Both the position numbers and the translations under genes were made by a program. The notes beneath the pieces are model-generated. The model ran no database searches. It was not told the origin of the DNA and saw nothing but the letters and a program-made list of their open reading frames with translations. A DNA stretch of 64,000 nucleotides from Henckelia pumila (Eukaryota; Streptophyta; Magnoliopsida; Lamiales; Gesneriaceae), in the NCBI RefSeq assembly GCF_033568475.1, contig NC_133121.1, positions 25,589,374 through 25,653,373 of the forward strand, written 5' to 3'. Of this stretch, positions 34,913-44,530 are shown piece by piece (positions within the stretch are counted from its first letter, which is position 1; each line of letters begins with the position of its first letter).

Positions 34913-35242
34913 ATGACGACCTTAATAAAATTAAAAAAAGATCTAGAAGAATTAGAAAATAAAATCAACAAGATCAATTTAACAATACAAGAATTAGAGA
35001 AAAATTTCAAAGAATACATTGATTTAGCCACGACCAGATTAATAATAGATCAAGAGAGACATAGTAAAGAAATATTAACTTATCTTAAAGAAGTTCTTCC
35101 AAAGGATAAAGGAAAAGGGAAAATAAAGGAAAAACCATTCAAAATTGAATCATGGTACAAAAATCCTCTTGTTTATGAAAAAAACCAAGTATGGAGATGT
35201 TTAGTGAAACAGATCAATATGATTATGAACAAATATGAATAA
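34913..35242 (+). pseudogene. Caulimovirid small coiled-coil ORF (ORF III / virion-associated protein position), locus 1
   Basis: 109 codons, uninterrupted. The N-terminal half is a strong coiled coil (LKKDLEELENKINKINLTIQ, heptads of Leu/Ile), and the C-terminal half is Lys-rich (PKDKGKGKIKEKPFKIES). This fits the virion-associated protein of caulimoviruses, which has an N-terminal coiled coil and a basic C-terminus. Its ATG overlaps the movement protein stop by one base (TAATG). The start of the coat protein frame (35197) overlaps its 3' end. The frame is intact, but its neighbours are not, so I treat it as part of a dead provirus. Confidence 0.65.
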
Positions 35243-36368
35243 ATACAGAAGAACTGTATCATTCACATCAAGAATCAAAATAGTATAGAGATATGAATAT
35301 TTCGAAATCAGAATCAGAAGATGATTCTAGACCACAATTAACTCTACGAATGAATGTAGGAGGCAGTGGTAGTGGAACCAAAAATAAAGAATTCAACAGA
35401 GACCAATATTCTGGTACATATAAAAATGTTAGAGATATTCTTAGAGAATCAAAGACATCAGGATTTTTGAACAAAAAATTCTAGATTTAGGATATTCTAC
35501 TACGAAAGAAAGAAAATCAAGGATATATCATTGGGCAAATGAACTATCAGTACAAATCCAATTAAAACCATTATTAGATAAAAGTGAGAACGTACAAGTA
35601 TTAACTCATGGAATGATAAAAATGACTTTGGTGGGACTAGTAAAAACTTGGGCTGAAAACCTAGTAATAACTAACCTACCCCAAGGAATGACAAGACATA
35701 GGTATTTCGAACTATTTGTTGATGTCTTATACCAAGAATTCTTAGGAGTTTCTAATAATGATGCTAATATAGTAGCCAAAAATATAGAACAAAATAGAGC
35801 AATTTTTATTCTGGATAATATCAAATTATGCAATTTGTGTTATCTAGAAGAATTTATCTGCGATTATGAAACAAATTATTATCAGTTAATAGACACTGAT
35901 AAAAAAGAACATTATAAATTAAGTATTTTTATTAAAAGACCTAATATACCAATAAACAGTAAAGATGAATTTTTAACTAGCTCATATGCAAAAACCTTAG
36001 GAGGAGCTATTAAATTTATCAAAGATACAATAACAAAGAGATGTCATGAAGTAACGTTAAATAAAAGAATTTTCAAATCCTACAAAAAAAATAATAAAAT
36101 TTGTTGTGACAAAATGGAATTTACAGTAAAAGAGTATGATTGTAAAATAAACACATCGCACAAACATCTAAAACGACAACAACAAAATAAATCTAATAAA
36201 CCGTATAAATCATTTAATAAAAAATTTATTCCTTATAAGAAAAAGAAATTCAAAAAAAATTTCTTCAGAAAACCTTATAGAAGAAAATTTTATAAAAAGT
36301 TTAATAACAAAAAACCACCTTGCCCAAAAGGTAAAGGAAAAACCCTTAAAATTAAAAGAATTTTGTGA
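35197..36368 (+). pseudogene. Caulimovirid coat protein, locus 1, truncated before the zinc knuckle
   Basis: It starts MFSETDQYDYEQ and has a stop after 13 codons; an acidic Ser-rich N-region follows (SKSESEDDSRPQLTLRMNVG). The frame shifts near 35484, then a long open stretch at 35613-36368 carries the capsid core (WAENLVITNLPQGMTRHRYF) and a very basic Lys/Arg-rich C-terminus. It ends at PPCPKGKGK, just where locus 2 continues into a Cys-His knuckle. Viral homology stops here at the junction with the spacer. The coat protein forms the icosahedral particle and binds pregenomic RNA. Confidence 0.85.
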
Positions 36369-36645
36369 GGAGGACATTTTTGCAAATGACCCAGAAAATA
36401 ACCCTCTTACTCCAATTACCTAATTTGTCCTCACAATTTGAACCAATTAAATTTATAGTCTTTTGAACTCATCTTGAATTACTTCCAAGACTTATTTTCT
36501 TCCAATGGAGGCAGTGAACACACTATTTTTTTGGGTCAGTTTAAAAAATTGTCTCTCCACAAAATGTTTTTAAGGTCAAGGTCCTTTTACTATTATTTTA
36601 TTTCTTATTTAAAATATAGTAGTTTAAAGAAAAACTTGGCCTTGA
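36369..36645. other. Spacer between the two inverted viral loci
   Basis: 277 bp separate the truncated coat protein of locus 1 from the coat protein stop of locus 2. No gene or clear viral homology is seen on either strand. It may be host DNA or a rearranged viral remnant, and it is the loop of the large inverted repeat. Confidence 0.6.
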
Positions 36646-38026
36646 TTATTTTGAATCAATATCATCAAATGTTGAATCTGATTCTAAATCGGATTCACTT
36701 GATTTATCAATGTAATAAATATTTTCATCTTCTGATGAACATTCAATTGTTTCGACTGGATAAAATCCAATAGTGTATAATTCTTCTAAAAGTTTAACTT
36801 TGTTTTTCTTTTCGTTTCGTTTTGAACATTCATTTGATAATGTCCTTCTTCATTGCACAACCAACATGTGCAATTCTTTCATTTACCTTTTGGGCAAGGT
36901 GGTTTTTTGTTATCAAACTTTTTATAAAATTTTTTTCTATAAGGTTTTCTGAATAAATTCTTTTTGAATTTCTTTTTCTTATAAGGAATGAATTTCCTAT
37001 TAAATGTTTTATAAGGTTTATTAGGTTTAGTATGTTTTTGTCGTTTTAGATGTTTGTGTGACATGTTTGTTTTACAACCATATTCTTTTACTGTGAATTT
37101 CATTTTGTCACAACAAAGTTTATTGTTTTGTTTGTAGGATTTGAAAATTCTTTTATTTAACGGTACTTCATGACATTTCTTTGTTATTATATTTTTGATG
37201 AATTTAATAGCTCCTCCCAAGGTTTTTGCGTAAGAACTAGTTAAAAATTCATCTTTACTGTTTATTGATATATTAGGTATTTTATTAAAAATACTTAATT
37301 TATAATGTTCCGTTTTATCAGCGTCTATTAAATGATAATAGTTTATTTCATAATCACAGACAAATTCTTCTAGATAACATAAATTGAATAATTTGATATT
37401 ATCCAAGATAAAAATTGCTCTATTTTGTTCTATGTTTTTTACTACTAAATTAGCATCATTATTAGAAACTCCTAAGAATTCTTGGTATAAGACATCAACA
37501 AATAGTTCGAAATACCTATGTCCTGTCATTCCTTGGGGTAGGTTAGTTATTACTAGGTTTTTAGCCCAAGTTCTTACTGCTCCTACCAAAGTCATTTTTT
37601 CATTACATGAGTTAATACTTGTACGTTCTCATTTTTATCTAATAATGGTGTTAATTGAATTTGTACTGATAGTTCATTTGCCCAATGATATATCCTTGAT
37701 TTTCTTTCTTTCGCAGTAGAACATCCAAAATCTAGAATGTTTTGTTTTACAAATCCTGACGTTTTCGATTCTCTAAGAATATCTCTAACATCTTTATAAG
37801 TTCCAGAATATTGGTCTTTATTGTATTTGAATCTTTCGTTTTTTGTTCAACTACCACTACCCCCTACATTCATTCGTAGAGTCAATTGTGGTCTAGAATA
37901 ATCTTCTGATTCTGATTATGAAATATCCATATCTCTATATTGTTCTGATTCTTGATGTGAATGATACAGTTCTTCTGTATTTATTCATATTTGTTCATAA
38001 TCAGATTGATCTGTTTCACTAAACAT
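36646..38026 (-). pseudogene. Caulimovirid coat protein, locus 2, with zinc knuckle and acidic C-terminus
   Basis: It starts at 38026 (MFSETDQSDYEQ) and ends TAA at 36646-36648. A stop near 37986, further damage near 37850, and an open core at 36879-37595. The basic region PYKKKKFKKNLFRKPYRKKF is followed by a TGA in PPCPKGK. In the same frame comes NCTCWLCNEEGHY, the first three Cys and the His of the CX1CX2CX4HX4C knuckle diagnostic of caulimovirid coat proteins. The tail is acidic (SSEDENIYYIDKSSESDLES). The final Cys is displaced, so a small shift probably lies after the His. Confidence 0.88.
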
Positions 38027-38309
38027 CTCCATACTTAGTTTTTCCATAAATAAGAGGATATCTATACCATGATTCAATTTTGAATGGTTCTTCCTCTATT
38101 TTCCCTTTTCCTTTATCTTTTGGAAAAACTTCCTTAAGATAGCTTAATATTTCTTTGTTATGTTTTTCTTGTTCTATTTTTAATCTAGTCGTAGCTAAAT
38201 CAATATATTCTTTGAAATTTTTCTATAATTCTTGTATTGTTAGATTGATCTTGATAATTTTATTTTCTATTTCTTCTAGATCTTTTTCTAATTTTATTGA
38301 GGATGTCAT
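37981..38309 (-). pseudogene. Caulimovirid coiled-coil ORF (ORF III position), locus 2
   Basis: It starts MTSSIKLEKDLEEIENKI at 38309 in a TAATG overlap with the movement protein stop. One stop follows TIQEL, and the Lys-rich GKGKIEEEPFKIES segment comes next. It is collinear with 34913-35242. Confidence 0.65.
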
Positions 38310-39253
38310 TACGATGAGATTGATTCATTAACAATAACTTGTTTAATTTTAAGAATATTTTGATTCATTGTTCCAATCTTCTCAAGGATATCTTCATCAT
38401 TTCTAGCAAATGATAATGATCTTCTTGGTAAAGAATGTTTTGTTATTTGGAGGTCATCTGAACTCCATCTTTTATAGGGATTTATTTCTTCAATAAATGT
38501 CTTTCGAAGGTGTTCAATTCTTGTAATATTATCAAACATTCGTTCAACAGAAATGGTTGGTTTCGTTGAAGTCATTCCTGTTTGAGAATTATTACTCATT
38601 GTTAAACCAACAACATAGTTTATATTGATTGGATGGTTTCTTGTTAACATAAGATTATTTCTATAAAAGTAATAATCTAGTGTTAAAATATCATTTATAT
38701 TTTTATCAAAAAAAGATATATTGTATTGTGGATAAATACAAAATTTCATCTTTTTGTAACATAAGTTTCCTATAATTTTCCCAAGGATAGAATGCTCGAA
38801 ATTACGTATCCTTTTTTCACGAACTGTGATTTCAATTGGTGTATCTATTCCTTCTCGGTAACGAGCTGATACAATTATTTCAATTCCTCCGATATGAACA
38901 TATTTCAGTTCAGATCGTTTTTTTTCACTGGCTTTTTCCATGATCGTATCAATATCTTGAGTTGTTAATAACTTCAGAGTGTTAGACCTTAGTTCGTTAT
39001 TTATTTTACATAATCGTTCTTTCGTACGTATCGAATAATAAATTAAATCCTTTCTGGGATTAATAAGATTTGAAATCTTACTTAATATTCCAGGTTGATT
39101 TATTAAATTTTCTTTTGAATTAGAAAATCTTGTTTTCTGTATTTCAGCAAACTTATTTTGATTGAATATAATATTCAAATTATATTCATGATTTTCTTAA
39201 CTTTCTTCGATCTGAAGATTTTGTGGGTTTATTAAATCTTTTTGTTCAGTCAT
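38309..39253 (-). pseudogene. Caulimovirid movement protein (30K superfamily), locus 2
   Basis: The ATG at 39253 starts MTEQKDLINPQNLQIEES; a TAA then interrupts, after which 289 codons are open to the stop at 38309-38311. Conserved stretches shared with locus 1 include KYVHIGGIEIIVSARY, MKFCIYPQYNIS and NHPININYVVGL, in the pattern of 30K-type cell-to-cell movement proteins. The C-terminus, NDEDILEKIGTMNQNILKIK, is a likely short coiled coil. Only the one stop breaks it, so this is the best-preserved viral gene in the window. Confidence 0.82.
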
Positions 39254-39332
39254 TAGTTATTCTAACAAATATATGAGCTTCTTATTATCATTAAATCTTT
39301 TAATAAATCTTCAATTGCTTCGATTTGATCTA

Positions 39333-39554
39333 TTAAGTGTTGATATCTTCAAAATTATCAATTGTTGACTTTAATGATTTTAGATGTATTAATAATTCGT
39401 TATTAAAATCTATTTTGTAATTTATATTTTGAGAATATAAATTAAATATATCTGCTTTATATCGTTTCTTTAAATTCCATTTTGTATGAATTATTTTATT
39501 TTGTACTTTATAATTTAAGAGAGGATCTCTAATCGAAAGTATTGTTGAATTCAT
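39333..39554 (-). pseudogene. Small viral ORF after the primer site (ORF VII position), locus 2
   Basis: 73 codons starting 17 bp after the primer site (MNSTILSIRDPLLNYKVQ...). It is collinear with 30858-31064 but has a slightly different end. Function unknown. Confidence 0.6.
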
Positions 39555-39570
39555 TTGTAATTGTAATTTT

Positions 39571-39584
39571 TGGCTCTGATACCA
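39571..39584 (-). promoter_or_regulatory. tRNA-Met primer-binding site, locus 2
   Basis: TGGCTCTGATACCA on the plus strand is the reverse complement of TGGTATCAGAGCCA, identical to the site in locus 1. Confidence 0.9.
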
Positions 39585-39585
39585 G

Positions 39586-39700
39586 GTTGCGAAAATACTT
39601 CTATAATTATGTGAACTATAATTATGTTAATTATTATGTTCATTGGTTGCGAAAATACTTATATAATTATGTTAATTATTATGTTCATTATTTTCATCTA
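39586..39700. repeat. Short tandem duplication beside the primer site, locus 2
   Basis: GGTTGCGAAAATACTT occurs at about 39586 and again at about 39646, each followed by TAATTATGTTAATTATTATG-like sequence. Locus 1 lacks the duplication. Confidence 0.75.
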
Positions 39701-39917
39701 ATGAAACTTCATCATATATTTCTTGTATACTATTTTCACCAAATCGAATAATTATATAATTTTCCAAAATGAATAATCGTTGATTTATTGTATTCATTTC
39801 ATTATAGATCTGAATGTATACTGGATATGTATTTTCTACGGTTTTAATTTTATTTTTCAAATCTCTAAACTTTTTGTTTAAAATACGTATTTTTTGCTTG
39901 AGAGTTACTCCAGGCAT
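39672..39917 (-). CDS. Small leader ORF of the endogenous caulimovirid, 81 codons, intact
   Basis: It starts MPGVTLKQKIRILNKKFRDL and is Lys/Ile/Asn-rich with coiled-coil character. It lies between the viral promoter and the primer site, so it sits in the pregenomic leader rather than in the main gene array. The counterpart in locus 1 starts at 30559 with near-identical residues but has stops. Conservation in two loci argues it was a real viral ORF. I know no named homologue. Confidence 0.5.
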   Translation of the reverse strand: MPGVTLKQKIRILNKKFRDLKNKIKTVENTYPVYIQIYNEMNTINQRLFILENYIIIRFGENSIQEIYDEVSLDENNEHNN

Positions 39918-40188
39918 GATAAGGTTTCAAATAAATTTGAATTAAGAGCAGCAGGAGGTTCAGGAAGGTTACCTTGATTGATTGATTGATTCTTGGTTTT
40001 GAGCAGATGCCAAATCCTTGCTTTCCTTAACGATCACTTGATCAGATGGTACTTTCCGTGTGGATCTCCAGGTTTACTCTCACCATGAATCTTCAATGGT
40101 TGACTTCCAACCTTTTTCCTCCTTACGTTCTGCTTGTTTATTTATGTGCCATAAGGCTTAATTTTGTTTCTGATTTTTATGTTTCTTA

Positions 40189-40797
40189 GAGGGTGTTTGG
40201 CAGAGCTTAAAAGCTCTTTCAAATAGCTTATAAGATGTTTTAGAGCTTTTAAGCTCTGAAAATATGTTTGATAAATTTTTTTTAAAAATAGCTTATAAGC
40301 TGTCAAAATAAGCTGTTTGACAGCTTATAAGCTGTTTTTAAAAAAGTAAAGGGGAAAGTATTTTTTTTCAAAAAGATCTTATTTTAATATTCTATCTCTC
40401 TAAAATATCTTTAACATTTTAAAAAAATCTCCATCTTATCCTCCACCCATTAAATATTAAATATTATTTAAAAAATTACAAATCACATATATTTTTCTAA
40501 AATTAAATATTAAAACAACTTTATTTTTTAATATAGGTTTATTCTAAAATTATTTTCGTATATGTATAACTCGAAATATTATTTTCATACAATTATACCC
40601 TTTTTGGTAATTTTGACAATAAAAAAATCTTATAATACCAAACATATAAACATATATAAGTTATTTAAAATAAGTTTATCCAAACACTTTAACAACTTAT
40701 TTTTAAAATAAGTTCTAACAGCTTATAAGCTCGTAAAATAGCTTTTAAGCTCTAAGAGCTTATAAGCTCTTTTTAATAAGTTTAGCCAAATATCTTC
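40189..40797. mobile_element. PIF/Harbinger-like (Tourist-type) MITE, 609 bp, in the viral leader
   Basis: The ends GAGGGTGTTTGGC and (reverse complement) GAAGATATTTGGC are inverted repeats with three mismatches. The trinucleotide TTA flanks both ends (40186-40188 and 40798-40800). Subterminal GCTTATAAGCT palindromes are repeated. Viral leader sequence is continuous across it when compared with locus 1 (30280-30310), which lacks it. Confidence 0.88.
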
Positions 40798-40902
40798 TTA
40801 GTTTCTGATAGTTTTCATATGTCTTGTATGAACCAGATTGTAAGAAACTTAAGAAGAGAGAGAGAGACTCAAACTTCGCTTATCATTTCCACAACAATCA
40901 TC

Positions 40903-40912
40903 ATCCTTTTAT
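40903..40912 (-). promoter_or_regulatory. TATA box of the viral pregenomic-RNA promoter, locus 2
   Basis: On the minus strand CTATAAAAGG, placed between the ORF VI-position gene and the leader exactly as in locus 1. Confidence 0.7.
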
Positions 40913-41063
40913 AGAAGGAGAGATCACAAGGTTCAAAGTAAAACAAAAAACAAAAGGGACCACCCCTGACTCTTCAAAATTTAAAATGCATAATGGAATA
41001 CAGTTCATTTATAATCTGAATGGACGCCTTTACACGTGGTGTGGTCCACGATTTGTAATTTTC

Positions 41064-42247
41064 TTACATTGATTTGTTGTCTGTATCACTAGTGGCTTCA
41101 GACCACTTCTTTATTGTTTTCTCTTCTTTGACAGCTGTTTCTTCTGTCTTTTCTTCTGTCTTTAGACAATGTCCATATTTGTGAGTAGAAATCATTGTGC
41201 CTAATTTCTTGCATAGCATCTGTTGAGTTTCTCTGGTCATGTCAACTCTTGCTTCATATATTGGAGCTTCAAATTGGGCTAACATGGCTTGATATTTCTT
41301 TTGGATGATCTCCTTGTGTCCAGTGGTTAATAAAATTTTACTAGATGCAAAATTTATTTTAACCTTTGAATTTTCATCAATCTTTCCAGTTTTTGAGATC
41401 ATGTCGATTAGTATTTTTATTCTTATCTCCGGAATTATCGAGATATCCATCATTGGTTTCTCTTCATTTGATCATTTAAATAAGAACTTTTCTTTATTTC
41501 TCCGAGATTGAATGTATACCATTGGTTGGTAGAATTTGTCATTATCCCAATCTGGAAGGGTTGAATGAATGTTCAACGTTAATACTGGATCGTCTTTAAA
41601 GACTGCTTTCTTGAATTGAATGATATTATTTCTCAGTTGGTATGGAAATAGTTCTATCTCTTGATTGTTGGGACTGACTTCTAATCCACTTAATAATCCA
41701 TTTGAAAAGAATCTTGCGACTTCATGCACTGGAGCACCTTGAAGTATTCTTGCTCTGGATATGTTTTGTGTATCACAAGTTTGTAGCCAAAATCCTGCAG
41801 ATTGTTTGGCTATTCTCAAATAGTTTAATGTTTCAAACAACTAAATCTTGAATTTTTCTATAAATTTTTTTCCAAAAATTTGTTTTTGTGGTCGCAAATT
41901 GACCATCTTTCTTTCCCTTTTTCAAGGGAGTTTTTAAACGTCATTTCTTCTTTTTCATTTTTCTCGGTGCTGGTTGTGACCACCAGTTCTTTTTTCTTTT
42001 CTTTTTCTTTTTCTTTGTTGTTAGTGTTGGCTGTGACCACTGACTGTTTTTCATTCATCTCCATTATTTTGTCAAATGGAGTTGCTATCTTGATTGGTGT
42101 TCTTGATGAGGATGATGATGACGAGGTTTTCATATTCTATTTTGTCCTCCGAATTTTTCTGATTACATTCTTTTCTTTTTGTTGAAGAATTTGAATTTCT
42201 TCCTGTATGTTGATCAGTTGTTCCTCTAATTGATTTAATTGCTCCAT
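41064..42247 (-). pseudogene. Caulimovirid ORF in the transactivator (ORF VI) position, locus 2
   Basis: It starts MEQLNQLEEQLINIQEEIQ at 42247. A stop follows near 42140. Open pieces are 41858-42133 (TPFDKIMEMNEKQSVVTANT and a Lys/Glu linker), 41472-41840 (core with SAGFWLQTCDTQNISRA) and 41064-41453 (MMDISIIPEIRIKILIDM to SDTDNKSM). It is collinear with 28826-30031. The role as translation transactivator is inferred from gene position only. Confidence 0.65.
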
Positions 42248-42469
42248 CATGCACAAGAAAACATATTTATATACATATATATAATGGTTATTAATTTAAC
42301 TCTTTATCGTGAGTAATTCAGATAGTTTTATTATGTGTATAATTGCATTTGTGGATCCTCTTACAAGAATCGAACCAATATTCATAAATGAGATTGATTA
42401 TTTTACTCATAGAGTAATTTATGTTTCTGAATATGAATCTCTTTTCATTAATTCATATTTCCCATGCTT

Positions 42470-42600
42470 TATGAGGCATGTTCGGATGATTTAAAGTCAT
42501 AAAATAATTCATGTTTCCGAATATAAATCTCATTTCATCAATTTATATTTCCCATAATTTCTAAGGTATGTTCGGATGACTCGAAGTCATTTTCTAGATC
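42470..42600. repeat. 90-bp tandem repeat after the Pol region (locus 2)
   Basis: GTTCGGATGA blocks at about 42480 and 42570 mark two copies of the unit found at 28481-28655 in locus 1, here inverted with the rest of the locus. Confidence 0.8.
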
Positions 42601-44505
42601 TCTTAGGATCTCTTTTGTTATTCCGTTACTACGGATAGTATAATTTGGATGAAATCTCTAGTTAATGCGTTGGGTAATGAATTATCCGTTTCTTTGACAT
42701 GCTGGATTTCAAACTGATAATTATTCAATTCCAATTGCCATATAATTAACTGTGCTGCATTTCTTCCTGCATTTCTTGATATTTTCCTTGATTTGAAATA
42801 TGTTAAATTCATATTATTTGTCCTTACTAAAAATGGTTTAGAGATAAGATAAATTTCATAAGTCCTAATTGTAAAAATTAAAGCTAATAATTCTTTTTCA
42901 TTTGAGTGATAATTTAGTTGTGCGTCTTGAAAGGTTCCTGATGTATAATTACATAATTCTTCATTATTCCTGGTAGCTGTTTTAGTTAGTTCTTCTAAAT
43001 TTCTTTCTCTTGTGTAATCTTTTAAACACGCTCCCCAGTATTCATCTGACGCATCTGTTTCAATTATTATTATATCTTTATTTGAAGGAAATATAACTCA
43101 GAAAGATTACTAATTATTTTTTTAATAATGTCTATGCAATTAGTATCTTCTTTCGACCATTTCCATTTATAGTCCTGTTTAAGTTTTGACTGTAGAGGTT
43201 TTCTGATCTCTGCAATTTTCTTAATGTAATTTTCGGAATATGTTAATAATCCTATAAATCTTCTTAATTGATCTTTATCTTTGATTTCACTAGGGAAATC
43301 ATGAATTTTCTTAAGTATATGCTATTGTAAACAATGTTTTCCGTCTTCTATTTGTAATCCTAGATAATTTATTTTTGTTTTAAACAATTGTGCTTTCTTT
43401 TCAGAAAGTATAATTCCATCTTTATGACAAATTTCTAATACTGTCATGAAGTTTTTATAATGTTGATCCAATGTTTTGAGTAAATTAATATGTCATCTAT
43501 ATAAATACAACAAAAATCTACATATGGTTTAAAAAATTCATCCATATATCTTTGGAAAATACCTGATTCTTGTTTAAGTCCGAAAGGTAATACAGTCCAT
43601 TGATATTATCCTTTTTGGACAACTGAATGTTGTAAGTAATTGTGTTTGTGGATCTAGCTGAATTTTCCAGAATCCTGATTTGCAATCTAAACTTGAGAAA
43701 TATTTCATTCCTCCTATATAAGATAGTAAATCATTCTTGTTTGGGATATAATATCCATCCATAATTGTTTCATTATTCATTTTTCCATAATCAATTACCA
43801 TTCTTTTCTTGTCAGTATCTTTCTTACTGACATAAAAGACTGGTTGAGCTTGAGTAATTCTTGAACCTCTTTTTAAAATATTTTTACATCATCCATGTTG
43901 CATCTTCTTGGTGCTTCTCGGATAATGATATTAAGATCTTTAAGTTTTATTGAAGTAATACATTGTTTTCGTTTCTTAATTTTGTCTTGAGGATTTTCAG
44001 AACAAATATCATGAAATTTCTTCATGATTTCTTTTTAAGGGTTAATCATTAAAATATTCTCTATTTTTAATTCTATCGAGTTTGTATTTCGTTTATGAAA
44101 ATTCTTTGTAAATCCTTCGTTTCCTACACGAAATGATGTTCGTATTTTAGGAATTTAGATCATTGATGATCCTTTATTTAAAGTTATGTGATCTTCAAAT
44201 TGCATAAAAGGAAGATATTGTCTCAAAAAAATTATTTTCTATTATAATATTCATTCCTGATTCTATTTGGTATATAATTGATATTACAAATTTTGTTTCC
44301 TCAATTTTTATTTTTAATTTTTCTACTACTGTATCAATCATAATAATTGATCCATATCCTATTCGAACTTTTAGTCCTTTATCGTATTTTTTTTAATAAT
44401 GACTTGGAAGTATATGTTTACTTGATAAACACATACTTGCTCCTCTATCAACATTAGCATGTATATGATATGGTTTATGCTCTTTTAGTTTTATTTGAAT
44501 TTTTA
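42600..44505 (-). pseudogene. Caulimovirid Pol (locus 2): protease, RT, RNase H
   Basis: On the minus strand, protease with VDRGASMCL (the catalytic DTG is changed to DRG) near 44450. It has many frame breaks through 43860, an RT piece at 43574-43801 (MVIDYGKMNNETI, LDCKSGFWKIQLD), the YIDD box at 43492-43503, and RNase H near 43000-43080 (ETDASDEYWGACL). It ends near 42620. It is more heavily shifted than locus 1 in the protease part. Confidence 0.9.
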
Positions 44506-44530
44506 TATAAATACTATTTGGATTAGTCTT

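Larger units (their letters stand above)
31158..34913 (+). pseudogene. Caulimovirid movement protein (30K superfamily), locus 1, split by a solo LTR
   Basis: The ATG at 31158 is followed after five codons by the 2.8-kb insertion (31172-33981). The viral frame resumes at 33982 and runs to TAA at 34911-34913. The region around ELKYVHIGGIEIIVSA and the MSNNSQTLIISTM segment resemble caulimovirid movement proteins, which line plasmodesmata as tubules. Stops are visible near 34093, 34196, 34390 and 34451. The last 146 codons (34473-34913) are open. The better-preserved copy is at 38309-39253. The stop overlaps the next ATG as TAATG. Confidence 0.8.
26538..36368 (+). mobile_element. Endogenous caulimovirid, locus 1: near genome-length, circularly permuted
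   Basis: Viral coding blocks follow in this order: protease-RT-RNase H, transactivator-position ORF, TATA promoter, leader with a small ORF, tRNA-Met primer site, small ORF, movement protein, coiled-coil ORF, coat protein. A 2.8-kb solo LTR (31172-33981) is inserted in the movement gene. Every long frame has stops or frameshifts, so it cannot be expressed as intact protein. The gene order around the circle is that of caulimovirus-like genera of Caulimoviridae (ORFs VII, I, III, IV, V, VI). Similar blocks recur inverted at 36646-44530 and direct at 62680-64000. Confidence 0.9.
36646..44530 (-). mobile_element. Endogenous caulimovirid, locus 2: near genome-length, inverted to locus 1
   Basis: Read on the minus strand from 44530 the order is protease-RT-RNase H, 90-bp repeats, ORF VI position, TATA box, leader (with a 609-bp MITE), small ORF, tRNA-Met primer site, ORF VII position, movement protein, coiled-coil ORF, coat protein with zinc knuckle and acidic tail. 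The left limit is the coat protein stop; the right limit is cut by the Ty3 element at 44531. All large frames are damaged, but the movement protein and coat protein cores are better preserved than in locus 1. Confidence 0.9.

Noticed and set aside
36474..36773. 99-codon plus-strand frame across the spacer and coat protein end of locus 2
   Set aside because: It reads across two unrelated sequences and opposes the coat protein tail.
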